Of a stretch of 64,000 bases of DNA, positions 42,120 through 51,632 are shown piece after piece (positions within the stretch are counted from its first letter, which is position 1; each line of letters starts with the position of its first letter). Location of the stretch: positions 186,001 to 250,000 of the forward strand of contig NZ_VSFF01000001.1 of NCBI RefSeq assembly GCF_008085905.1. The letters run 5' to 3'. Origin of the DNA: Actinomadura syzygii. GTDB taxonomy: Bacteria; Actinomycetota; Actinomycetes; Streptosporangiales; Streptosporangiaceae. The notes under the pieces are model-generated. The model searched no databases, had not been told where the DNA came from, and worked only from the letters and a program-made list of their open reading frames with translations. The translations under genes and the position numbers were made by a program.

Positions 42120-43202
42120 TCAGGTGTCCTGGACGTCGAGGGCGGCGGCGAGGGCGTCGTAGTGCTGGTCGCCGTCGCCGAAGGCCAGCGCCGCGGACGT
42201 GGCGTGCCGCGAGAACAGGTGCAGGTCGTGCTCGGCGGTGAAGCCGATCGCGCCGTGCACCTGGTGGCCGAGGGCGCACACCCGCTCGTACGCCTCGCTC
42301 ACCCACGCCTTCGCCATGGACACCTCGTCGGCGGCGTCGCGTCCGGACGCCAGCAGCCAGATGGCCTCGTAGGCGATGAACCTGGAGCCCAGCACGTCGA
42401 TGGCCATGTCCGCGCAGTGGTGCTGGACGGCCTGGAACGACCCGATCGGCTTGCCGAACTGCTCCCGCTCCGTCGCGTACGCGACCGTCAGGTCGAGGAC
42501 GCGCTGCGCCCCGCCGACCATCTCCGCGCACACGGCCGCCGCGCCGAACCGCGCCATGGCCTGCACCGCCTCTGGCCCGAGCGCGTCGTCGGCGCGGACG
42601 TCCGCCAACTCGACGTGGCACGGACGGTCGAGCCCGACCGTGTCCAGCGGACGGATCGTCACGGCCGAGGCGTCCACCCAGAACGCGCGCGGTTCGCCGT
42701 CGAGCCGCGCCGCCACGAGCAGGCTCTCGGCGGACGCGGCGAACGGCACGAACGTCGCCGTCCCGTTCAGCGTGAACCCGTCGCCGTCGGGCGCGGCGAC
42801 CGGTCCGTCGCCGGGACGGTCCCACGGCGGCGGCGCCGCCGTCACGACGTGCCCTTCGGCGATGGCGCCGAGCCACCGCTCCTTCTGCGCGTCCGTCCCG
42901 AACCGCGCGACCGGCATCCCGGCGCACGCCACCGATGTCAGCAGCGGGCTCGGGACCAGCGCGTATCCGAGCTGCTCGAACAGCAGGCACACGTCCAGGA
43001 AGTCGCCGCCGACGCCGCCGAAATCCTCGGGGAACGCGAGGCCCGGCCAGCCGAGGTCGACCATTTCCTTCCACAGCGCGACCGAGTACCCGGCGGGATC
43101 GGCGTCCACCGCCCGCGCGCCCGCCGTCGCCGTCCGCGACTCCAGAAGCTCGCGGGCCGTGGACGCGATGAGTTCCTGGTCCTCGCTGAGACCCAGGTTC
43201 AT
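42120..43202 (-). CDS. Acyl-CoA dehydrogenase (short, FadE-like)
   Basis: 360 residues with the acyl-CoA dehydrogenase layout: ELIASTARELL, LGWPGLAFPEDFGGVG, ATEREQFGKPIGSFQAVQH and VHGAIGFTAEHDLHL. Introduces a C2-C3 double bond in a CoA ester using FAD. It is shorter than standard 380-400 residue enzymes. The stop of the VOC gene overlaps its ATG (ATGA). Two dissimilar dehydrogenases in one operon often form alpha2beta2 enzymes in steroid side-chain catabolism; the partner is encoded at 44924-46153. Confidence 0.88.
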   Translation of the reverse strand: MNLGLSEDQELIASTARELLESRTATAGARAVDADPAGYSVALWKEMVDLGWPGLAFPEDFGGVGGDFLDVCLLFEQLGYALVPSPLLTSVACAGMPVARFGTDAQKERWLGAIAEGHVVTAAPPPWDRPGDGPVAAPDGDGFTLNGTATFVPFAASAESLLVAARLDGEPRAFWVDASAVTIRPLDTVGLDRPCHVELADVRADDALGPEAVQAMARFGAAAVCAEMVGGAQRVLDLTVAYATEREQFGKPIGSFQAVQHHCADMAIDVLGSRFIAYEAIWLLASGRDAADEVSMAKAWVSEAYERVCALGHQVHGAIGFTAEHDLHLFSRHATSAALAFGDGDQHYDALAAALDVQDT

Positions 43203-44131
43203 GACGGCGGGATCTTGTCGGAGCGGACCCACACGCCCGGCCGTTCCTCCCAGAACAACTGGACGAGGATTCCGCCGGTGTGCTTCGGATGGATGAACGT
43301 GTGCTTCCAGGCCGCGCCGTCCGTGACGCCCTCCTCGTCGTCGAAGGTGGGCGTGCCGTGGTGGTCGCAGGCCGCGAGCGCCTTGTCCCAGTCGTCGACC
43401 TCGAAGGTGACGTGGTGGGCGGCGGGGCCGCTGCGCTCCAGGAACCGGTCGATGAACGAGTCCTCGCCGCGCGACGTGATCACCTCCCAGCAGATCGCGG
43501 AGCCGGGGATGTTGAGGACGAGGTCCGCCATGTCGGGGTGCTCGTCCTCGGGCGTCCGCCAGACCTGCACGAACCCGGCGAGGTCGCGGTACCAGTCGGC
43601 GAGCGCGTCGCGGTCGTGGAACGCCTGGCAGATGTGGTCGAGCGCGACGACACCCAGCGACGGGCCGTCCGGAGTGCCCGGCTCGGCCGCCGATCCGGAG
43701 GTGTCGCCGCACATGTCGAGGCTGCCGGGGCCGCGGAGCCGCCACAGGACGCCGGGGCCGTGCTCGGGCGGGCTCAGCGACGCCTCCAGCCAGCGTCCGC
43801 GCACCCCGTCGGTCGGCTTGACGTCGCGCGACTCCAACTCGGCGCGGACGGCCTCCAGGTCGGGCACCTCCGCGCCGACGTGATGGAGGCCGGGACGTCC
43901 GCCGTGCTCGTCCAGGAACGTCTGCAACGCCGAGCCGTCACCGGCGGGCGCGAGCACTTCCCACGCCTGCCCGCGGCTGCCGGGGATTTCGAGGCGGGCG
44001 CCGCGCACGCCCTCGGCGGGGTTGTCCCAGGCCCGGACGCGCCGGAACCCGAACAGCCGCTCCAGCAACTCGACCTGGGCGTCCAGGTCGGGAGTCACCT
44101 GCGCGACGTGATCGATGCGGTAGATCTGCAC
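43199..44131 (-). CDS. Two-domain VOC (glyoxalase/dioxygenase-fold) protein
   Basis: 310 residues with two VOC modules: first from IYRIDHVAQVTPDLDA to the LEASLSPPEHGPG segment, second from LDHICQAFHDRDALADWY to FIHPKHTGGILVQLF. Metal-site-like residues H and E occur in both (IDHV, LHHVGAE; LDHI, HHVTFEV). Proteins of this fold can be extradiol dioxygenases, epimerases such as methylmalonyl-CoA epimerase, or isomerases. Amid CoA-thioester enzymes an epimerase or ring-acting role is likely. GTG start with GGAGGA. Confidence 0.8.
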   Translation of the reverse strand: MQIYRIDHVAQVTPDLDAQVELLERLFGFRRVRAWDNPAEGVRGARLEIPGSRGQAWEVLAPAGDGSALQTFLDEHGGRPGLHHVGAEVPDLEAVRAELESRDVKPTDGVRGRWLEASLSPPEHGPGVLWRLRGPGSLDMCGDTSGSAAEPGTPDGPSLGVVALDHICQAFHDRDALADWYRDLAGFVQVWRTPEDEHPDMADLVLNIPGSAICWEVITSRGEDSFIDRFLERSGPAAHHVTFEVDDWDKALAACDHHGTPTFDDEEGVTDGAAWKHTFIHPKHTGGILVQLFWEERPGVWVRSDKIPPS

Positions 44132-44139
44132 GGGTCCTC

Positions 44140-44898
44140 CTAGCTCGGGTGGGGCTCGATCCAGTCGTAGCCGTACGTGACCAGTTCCTTGACGAGACGC
44201 AGGTTGTAGCGGTTCATCGCGGCGATGCGCTCGGCCAGTTCGCCAATGCGCTTGTCGAATTCTTCGGCCGGGTAGACGTCGTTGACCAGGCCGAGTCGCA
44301 GCGCCCGCTCCGCGTCGATGCGCGCTCCGGTGAAGAGGAGTTCCTTCGCGCGGGCCTTTCCGATGCGTTCCGGGAGCCGTTTCACGCCGCCCCAGCCGGG
44401 CGCGGAGCCGCCGAACTCGGGCTGGTCGGGGTCGCCGTCCTCGGTCATCTTCGGCCGGTACGGCGGACGCGCCGACAGCGTGATCTCGACCAGGCCCATC
44501 TTCGCGTTGTCCGACGCGATGATGAAGTCGGCCGCGAGCGCCAGCTCCAGCCCGCCGCCGACCGCGTAGCCGTGCACGGCCGCGACCACCGGGACCGACA
44601 GGCGCTCCATCATCGCGAACGTCTTCTCGCCGAGCCGCCCCTGCTCGATCCGCTCGCGCGGGGTCAGCTTCTCCGACCAGCCGAGGTCCATCCCGGCGCA
44701 GAACGCGCGCTCGCCCGCGCCGCGCAGCACCACGACGCACACGTCCTCGTCGTCGTCGACGCGGGTGAAGATGTCGCGCAGCTCCGTCATCGTCGTCGGG
44801 GTCAGCGCGTTGAGCTTCTCCGGGCGGTTCAGGGTCAGCCAGGCGACGCGTTCCTCGATCCGCAGGTCGACAGTCTCATACGGGTTCTCGGCGGGCAT
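44140..44898 (-). CDS. Enoyl-CoA hydratase/isomerase family protein
   Basis: 252 residues of crotonase fold: LTLNRPEKLNALTPTTM, the oxyanion GAGERAFCAGMDLGW, AVHGYAVGGGLELALAADF and the second motif APGWGGVKRLPERIG. Adds water to, or isomerises, an enoyl-CoA. A roughly 20-residue insert (PPYRPKMTEDGDPDQPEFGG) precedes the PGWGG loop, unusual for short-chain hydratases and near the active site. Ribosome site GGAGGAG before the ATG at 44898. Part of the acyl-CoA operon. Confidence 0.85.
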   Translation of the reverse strand: MPAENPYETVDLRIEERVAWLTLNRPEKLNALTPTTMTELRDIFTRVDDDEDVCVVVLRGAGERAFCAGMDLGWSEKLTPRERIEQGRLGEKTFAMMERLSVPVVAAVHGYAVGGGLELALAADFIIASDNAKMGLVEITLSARPPYRPKMTEDGDPDQPEFGGSAPGWGGVKRLPERIGKARAKELLFTGARIDAERALRLGLVNDVYPAEEFDKRIGELAERIAAMNRYNLRLVKELVTYGYDWIEPHPS

Positions 44899-44923
44899 GC
44901 GGTTCGCTCCTCCGGTGGGTCGG

Positions 44924-46153
44924 TCAGCGGGGCAGGCTCAGGCCCCGGGTGGCGATGACGTTTCGCTGGATCTCGGTGGTGCCGCCGAGGAAGGTCGACG
45001 CCACCGAGTCGCGGCGCATGTGGGTGAACACGGCGTCGAGCGGCGCGCCGTCGCGCTGCCAGAGCGCGGCGGACCGGCCGAACGCGCGGGCGCCCGTCCG
45101 GGCGAGGCGCTGGTGCAGCTCCGCGCCGAAGAGCTGGTTGATGGACGCCTCGAAGTCGGGCTCCGCGCCCTCCGCCTGCCGCGACACGGTGTAGCGGGCC
45201 AGGTTGTACAGGACGCGGATCTCCGTCCTGCGGCGCGCGATCTCCCGCCGGAGGGCGGGCGTGACGCGGGCGTGGCGGCGGCCGTCCGGGGAGCGCAGGT
45301 ACGTCACCAGCTCGGCGAGGGCCTGCTCGTACTTGATCGTCGCGCCGATCCCGGCCCGCTCGAAGCCGAGCGCGGACATCGCCACGTACCAGCCGCGGTT
45401 CTCGTCCCCGACCCGGTTCGCCACCGGCACCCGGACGCCCTCGAAGAAGATCTCGCAGAACGGCGCCGAGCCGCGCAGGTCCTCGATCGGACGGATCGTC
45501 ACGCCGGGCGCGTCCGCCTCGATGAGCAGGAACGTGATGCCGCGATGGGGCTTCTCGGCGTCGGGGTCGGTGCGGACGAGCACGAAAAGCCAGTCGGCGT
45601 ACTGGCCGAGGGACGTCCACACCTTCTGACCGTCGACCACGTACTCGTCGCCGTCGCGGACGGCCCGCGTCCGCAGCGACGCCAGGTCGGAGCCGGAGCC
45701 GGGCTCGGAGAAGCCCTGCGCCCACGTCGCCTCGCCCTTCGCGATCGGCGGCAGGTGCGCGGCCTTCTGCTCGTCCGTCCCGTGGACGAGCAGGGTCGGG
45801 CCGAGGAGGAACGCGCCGATGCCGTTCACGGTCGGCACCCGCGCGCGCATCATCTCCTCGTGCAGGACGAACTCCTCCAGCGCCGACAGCCCCGCCCCGC
45901 CGAACTCCTCCGGCCAGTGCGGCGCGATCCAGCCGCGTTCGGCGAGCGCCGCCGCCCACGCGCGGGCGCCCTCGCGGCGTTCCGGGTCGTCGGCGACGCG
46001 GTCGACGGGCCAGTTGTAGCCCGCGACGTCCTCCGGTTCGAGGCTCTGCTCCTCGTCGTCCGCCGGACGGTATTCAGCGGGGAAGTTGTCCTGGATGAAG
46101 GCGCGGACCTCCTCGCGGAAGGCGGCCTGCTCCGGCGTGTCGTCCCAGTTCAC
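44924..46153 (-). CDS. Acyl-CoA dehydrogenase (long, partner type)
   Basis: 409 residues. N-terminus WDDTPEQAAFREEVRAFIQ; GWIAPHWPEEFGGAGLS; WAQGFSEPGSGSDLASLRT (flavin-binding); C-terminal ASTFLGGTTEIQRNVIATRGL. Typical of FadE enzymes acting on larger acyl groups. The GTG at 46153 overlaps the stop of the ligase gene (GTGA). Together with the 360-residue enzyme it may form a heteromeric dehydrogenase as in cholesterol/cholate degradation; this is inferred from gene order. Confidence 0.88.
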   Translation of the reverse strand: MNWDDTPEQAAFREEVRAFIQDNFPAEYRPADDEEQSLEPEDVAGYNWPVDRVADDPERREGARAWAAALAERGWIAPHWPEEFGGAGLSALEEFVLHEEMMRARVPTVNGIGAFLLGPTLLVHGTDEQKAAHLPPIAKGEATWAQGFSEPGSGSDLASLRTRAVRDGDEYVVDGQKVWTSLGQYADWLFVLVRTDPDAEKPHRGITFLLIEADAPGVTIRPIEDLRGSAPFCEIFFEGVRVPVANRVGDENRGWYVAMSALGFERAGIGATIKYEQALAELVTYLRSPDGRRHARVTPALRREIARRRTEIRVLYNLARYTVSRQAEGAEPDFEASINQLFGAELHQRLARTGARAFGRSAALWQRDGAPLDAVFTHMRRDSVASTFLGGTTEIQRNVIATRGLSLPR

Positions 46154-47748
46154 CGGCCGCCCGCCTCCCGGTCCCAGGTCGTGTCGGTGACGCCGTGCTC
46201 GCCCTGCGCCCGAAGCTTGTACTTGGCGACCTTGTCGGTGGGCGTGCGGGGCAGCGCCTCCACGAACTCGACGTAGCGCGGCACCATCGACCGCGGCAGC
46301 CGCTCCTCGCAGTAGGCGATCAGCTCGGCCGGGTCCATGCCGGTGTCCGGTTGCACCACGATCGACACCTTGATGTCCTCGTCCTCCAGTTCCGAGGGCA
46401 CGCCGATCGCGGCGCACTCCAGGACCGCCGGGTGCTGGTTGATCTCCGTCTCCAGGTCGAAGGCGGAGATGTTCTCGCCGCGCCGGCGGATGGCGTCCTT
46501 CATCCGGTCAAGGAAGTAGAAGTAACCGTCGTCATCGCGCCATACCCGATCTCCGGTGTGGAACCACATGTTCCGGAAGCAGTGGGTCGTGGCCTCCCAG
46601 TTCCCGTAGTAACCGGTCGTCAGGACGAACGGCTGCTTCGGCCGCAGCACCAGCTCGCCCGGTTCCCCGGAGCCGAGTTCGCGGTCGTGCTCGTCCACGA
46701 CCGCGACGTGGAACCGCTCGTCGTGGGCCTGCCCGCAGGACCCGACGCGCCACTCGCCGTACGGGCTGCCGGTCGCGATGCCCGCCTCGGTGCTCGTGTA
46801 CGTCTCCACCGACCGGACGCCGAACCGCTCCCGCATGGGCTCGTCCAGGTTGGACTTGCCCATGTAGAACGTCTCCAACCGGTGGTCGCGGTCGCGTGAC
46901 GTGGGCGGGCGGTTCAGCAGGATCGGGATCATCGAGAACACGCTCATGCAGACCTGGGCGTCGAAGCGGCGGACGTCGTCCCAGAACCTCGACGCGCTGA
47001 ACCGCTCCACGAGCGCGATCGAGCCGCCGCCGAGGAGGGCGGACAGCATGCCGTCCCAGAGCGCGGCGGCGTGGAACAGCGGCAGCGGGCAGTAGATCGT
47101 CTTGCCCCACCGGTCGAGGAAGTCGAGCGAGTCGTAGGCGCAGGTCAGCGCAAGCGCGTGCGGCACCATCGCGCCCTTGGACGGGCCCGTCGTGCCGGAC
47201 GTGTACATGATCGCCTGGAGGTCGCCGAAGCGGATGTCGAGGTCGACGCGGCGGTCGCCGTCGCCGTCGTCCGGCAGCGCGGTCAGCTCGCGGGCGGGCT
47301 TGCCGAGCCGGTCGAGCAGCACGCCGCCGCCGGCCGCGTCCCGGACGAACACGCCGCCGAGCTTCGGCAGCCGCTCCGCGATCCCGGTGAGCCGCTCCGC
47401 GTACGGCCCGTCGACGATCAGCCAGGACGAGTCGGAGCTGTCCAGGACGTGCCGCAGCAGCTCCCCCCGGTAGGCGATGTTGATCGGCACGGCGACCGCG
47501 CCGATCCGTGCCAGCGCGAACACCAGATGGACGAAGTCGGCGCAGTTCGGCAGCATCAGGCCGACATGGTCGCCGCGCCCGATCCCGGCGGCCGACAGCG
47601 CGCGGGCCATGCGGTCGGCGGCGTCGTCCACCTCGCCGTAGGTGATCTCGCCGTCGCGGAACTTGAGGAACGTCTGCCGTCGGTGAACCTGCGCCTGTGA
47701 CCGGAGGACGTCCCCGAGGACGAAGCTCTCCAGCGTCTCCTTGCGCAT
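46150..47748 (-). CDS. AMP-dependent acyl-CoA ligase
   Basis: 532 residues of the acyl-activating superfamily. P-loop-like YTSGTTGPSKG, core TYTSTEAGI, adenylate motif WFHTGDRVWRDDDGYFYFLDR and catalytic Lys near the end (PRTPTDKVAKYKL). Converts an organic acid to its CoA ester with ATP; first enzyme and first gene of the six-kilobase operon. ATG at 47748 has GGAGG 6 bases upstream; the in-frame extension is a Pro/Thr-rich translation of an untranslated repeat region. Confidence 0.9.
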   Translation of the reverse strand: MRKETLESFVLGDVLRSQAQVHRRQTFLKFRDGEITYGEVDDAADRMARALSAAGIGRGDHVGLMLPNCADFVHLVFALARIGAVAVPINIAYRGELLRHVLDSSDSSWLIVDGPYAERLTGIAERLPKLGGVFVRDAAGGGVLLDRLGKPARELTALPDDGDGDRRVDLDIRFGDLQAIMYTSGTTGPSKGAMVPHALALTCAYDSLDFLDRWGKTIYCPLPLFHAAALWDGMLSALLGGGSIALVERFSASRFWDDVRRFDAQVCMSVFSMIPILLNRPPTSRDRDHRLETFYMGKSNLDEPMRERFGVRSVETYTSTEAGIATGSPYGEWRVGSCGQAHDERFHVAVVDEHDRELGSGEPGELVLRPKQPFVLTTGYYGNWEATTHCFRNMWFHTGDRVWRDDDGYFYFLDRMKDAIRRRGENISAFDLETEINQHPAVLECAAIGVPSELEDEDIKVSIVVQPDTGMDPAELIAYCEERLPRSMVPRYVEFVEALPRTPTDKVAKYKLRAQGEHGVTDTTWDREAGGR

Positions 47749-47780
47749 CCGGACCTCCGCTGTCGCTGCGTGCGTCGTCG

Positions 47781-47864
47781 GTGGCTGGTGACTGGTGGCG
47801 GGATGACTCGGTGGCGGGGTGGCTTCGGTGGCGGGTGGCTTCGGTGGCGGGTCGGTCGGGTGGT
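47781..47864. repeat. Degenerate GGTGGC-rich repeats upstream of the ligase gene
   Basis: Imperfect 16-17-base units (CGGTGGCGGGGTGGCTT at 47809-47825, CGGTGGCGGGTGGCTT at 47826-47841, then a partial third) with similar sequence on both sides. They lie in the 418-bp gap between the ligase start and the 5'-nucleotidase start, in the ligase 5' leader. The rest of the gap holds a TATA-rich patch at 47898-47930 (likely ligase promoter) and no gene. Confidence 0.6.
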
Positions 47865-48166
47865 GGGGACCGGCTGGGAGCGTCCACAACCGGACATCGC
47901 TGTAAATAGATGAGCACGAATCGCTATACCCGGCAACAGCCCCGAAAAGGGAGAAGCCGCTTCAAGAGTGATCTCCAGGGCGGTTCAGCGCGCTTTGTGA
48001 TGTAGCCCACACCTCGGTCCCGGTCTGGCGATCGCCGGGCGGAGGGGATGTCCGGTTTGGCGTGGACTGCCAATGATCTCCCCTGGGAATCGGAAGATTT
48101 CACCAGTCCCGGCCATCGGCGGCGGCCTTATCGTTCTCCCGTCCCCTGCGGAAGGAACGGTCCGAT

Positions 48167-49969
<1,803 letters not shown>

Positions 49970-50031
49970 GCCCGTGTTCTGAGCGCGAATAATCGTTGGA
50001 CCGCTGAACGTGGCTCGGCCAGAGTGGGTCC

Positions 50032-50784
50032 GTGATCGACGTCGACGCCTTCATCGAGCACGGCTTCGTCCGGGTGGAGGGCGCCTTCCCCCGCGACCTG
50101 GCCGACGAATGCCGCGCCATCATCTGGAACGACCTCGGCGCCGACCCTGACGATCCGTCGAGTTGGCCGGGGCCGATCGCGACTCGTCCGGGCTACGGGC
50201 AGGCGCCGTTCAGAGCCGCCGCCAACACGCCGAAGCTGCGCGCCGCGTTCGACACGCTCGTCGGCGAGGGACGCTGGACGCCGCCCACCAGCCTCGGCGG
50301 GTTCGTCATCCGGTTCCCGGGCGGAGAATCGGCCGCCGTGGACAACTGGCACGTGGACGTCAGTTTCGCCGGTCCCGATTCGTCACCGACCGACTACCTT
50401 TCCTGGCGCGCGAACGTCCATTCCAAGGACCGCGCGCTGCTGATGCTCTTCCTCTTCTCGGACGTGACCGAGAAGGACGCGCCCACCCGCCTCCGGATCG
50501 GCTCCCACCTGGACGTGGCCCGCCTCCTCGAACCGGAAGGCGAAGACGGCCTAGACGCCGTGGAACTGGCGAGCCGCGCGGAAGCCGCGAGCGCCGACCG
50601 CCCCATCGCCTACGCCGCGGGCCCGGCGGGCACCGTCTATCTCTGCCACCCGTTCGTGGTCCACGCGGGCCAGCCTCATCACGGCACGGTCCCGCGTTTC
50701 CTGGGACAACCACCGCTCCACTCAGCCGGTCCCGTTGACCCGTCAGAACCGGTAGGTGCGGCGATCAGGCACGCGCTGGCTTAG
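50032..50784 (+). CDS. Phytanoyl-CoA dioxygenase-like protein
   Basis: 250 residues. Starts IDVDAFIEHGFVRVEGAFP, typical of the PhyH family. Iron-site candidates are H and D in NWHVDVSF and a distal His in PFVVHAGQP; a 2-oxoglutarate-binding Arg may be the one in PTRLRIGSHL. Acts as an Fe(II)/2-oxoglutarate hydroxylase on a small molecule. GTG start. Its 3' end overlaps the convergent thioredoxin-like gene by 20 bases. Confidence 0.8.
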   Translation: MIDVDAFIEHGFVRVEGAFPRDLADECRAIIWNDLGADPDDPSSWPGPIATRPGYGQAPFRAAANTPKLRAAFDTLVGEGRWTPPTSLGGFVIRFPGGESAAVDNWHVDVSFAGPDSSPTDYLSWRANVHSKDRALLMLFLFSDVTEKDAPTRLRIGSHLDVARLLEPEGEDGLDAVELASRAEAASADRPIAYAAGPAGTVYLCHPFVVHAGQPHHGTVPRFLGQPPLHSAGPVDPSEPVGAAIRHALA

Positions 50785-51523
50785 GAGTCTCCCTCGCTAT
50801 CACCGCGTACACCCTAGTGAGTATCTGGGTGAACGCCGTCTTGTCGAAGAGGGAGTTGTAGGTTTCGTCCGGGACCCTGATTCCGTCGATCTCCAGGGTG
50901 GGGGTGCCGGGGCCGTTTCCGCCCCTGCGTCCGGCCCGCACGTACGCCACCTGCGCAGTGTCGACGAAATTCCGGTACTTCATCGTCTTCACGGCGGAGT
51001 CGAAGGCCGGTCCGCGCAGCCCCTCTACCTTGCCCGCCAGTTCCAGGAGGCGCGCGGTGGTGAAGCCGTCCACGGTCTCCTCGGGCTGATTCTGGTAGAG
51101 GACCTCGTGGTATTCGGCGAACTTCTTTTGCTCGAATGCCGCGCGCAGGGCGTTGACGGCCTTCTCGGAGCCGTGGCCGCCGAGCCGTCCGTCCAGGAAC
51201 GAGGCCATCGTGTAGTCGGCCCTCGCCTTGCCCTGGACGACCCAGTCGCGCAGCACAGGGCCACCGCCGATCGTTTCGAACGCCTTGCAGGTCGGGCAGC
51301 GCGGGTCCTCGTACAAATGGACGAGGACGAGCGCGGCGGGATTCCCGACCGTGACTGTCGTACCGTCCAGGGAAAGGCTTTCCGGCACGTCCGTGATGGC
51401 GGCATAGGAGGGCACGGGGCGCGCCGACGTCCGGTCCGACCCGGAACCGTCGCATCCGCCGACCGCCGCGCCCAGCACGACCGCCAGCAGAACCGCCGCT
51501 AAGCGGCCTCTCGCACGATTCAC
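50765..51523 (-). CDS. Exported DsbA-like (thioredoxin-fold) lipoprotein
   Basis: 252 residues. Signal LAAVLLAVVLGAAVGGC with lipobox VGGC, then a thioredoxin-fold domain with a CPTC redox motif (EDPRCPTCKAFETI) and the later cis-Pro strand (GTPTLEIDGI). Similar to periplasmic DsbA/DsbG-type oxidoreductases that form or isomerise disulfides in exported proteins. GTG start 7 bases after GGAGAG. Many Cys-containing secreted proteins nearby could be clients. Confidence 0.85.
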   Translation of the reverse strand: MNRARGRLAAVLLAVVLGAAVGGCDGSGSDRTSARPVPSYAAITDVPESLSLDGTTVTVGNPAALVLVHLYEDPRCPTCKAFETIGGGPVLRDWVVQGKARADYTMASFLDGRLGGHGSEKAVNALRAAFEQKKFAEYHEVLYQNQPEETVDGFTTARLLELAGKVEGLRGPAFDSAVKTMKYRNFVDTAQVAYVRAGRRGGNGPGTPTLEIDGIRVPDETYNSLFDKTAFTQILTRVYAVIARETPKPARA

Positions 51524-51574
51524 CGCACACTCTCCAGCTCTCGGGAACGGGAATTTCGGTACCGGAAACGGCTG

Positions 51575-51611
51575 GGCAGGGCGTATGCCGGGTGGTGGCA
51601 TACGCCCTGCC
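51575..51611 (-). terminator. Strong hairpin after the chitinase gene
   Basis: Perfect 15-bp stem GGCAGGGCGTATGCC (51575-51589) with GGCATACGCCCTGCC (51597-51611), 7-base loop, 21 bases after the chitinase stop. Longest stem but one in the window. Confidence 0.8.
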
Positions 51612-51632
51612 TTCTATGTGAAGCCGCTCAGG

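Noticed and set aside
47749..47900. CRISPR-like repeats upstream of the ligase gene
   Set aside because: Units are imperfect, directly adjacent and without spacers; no cas genes nearby.
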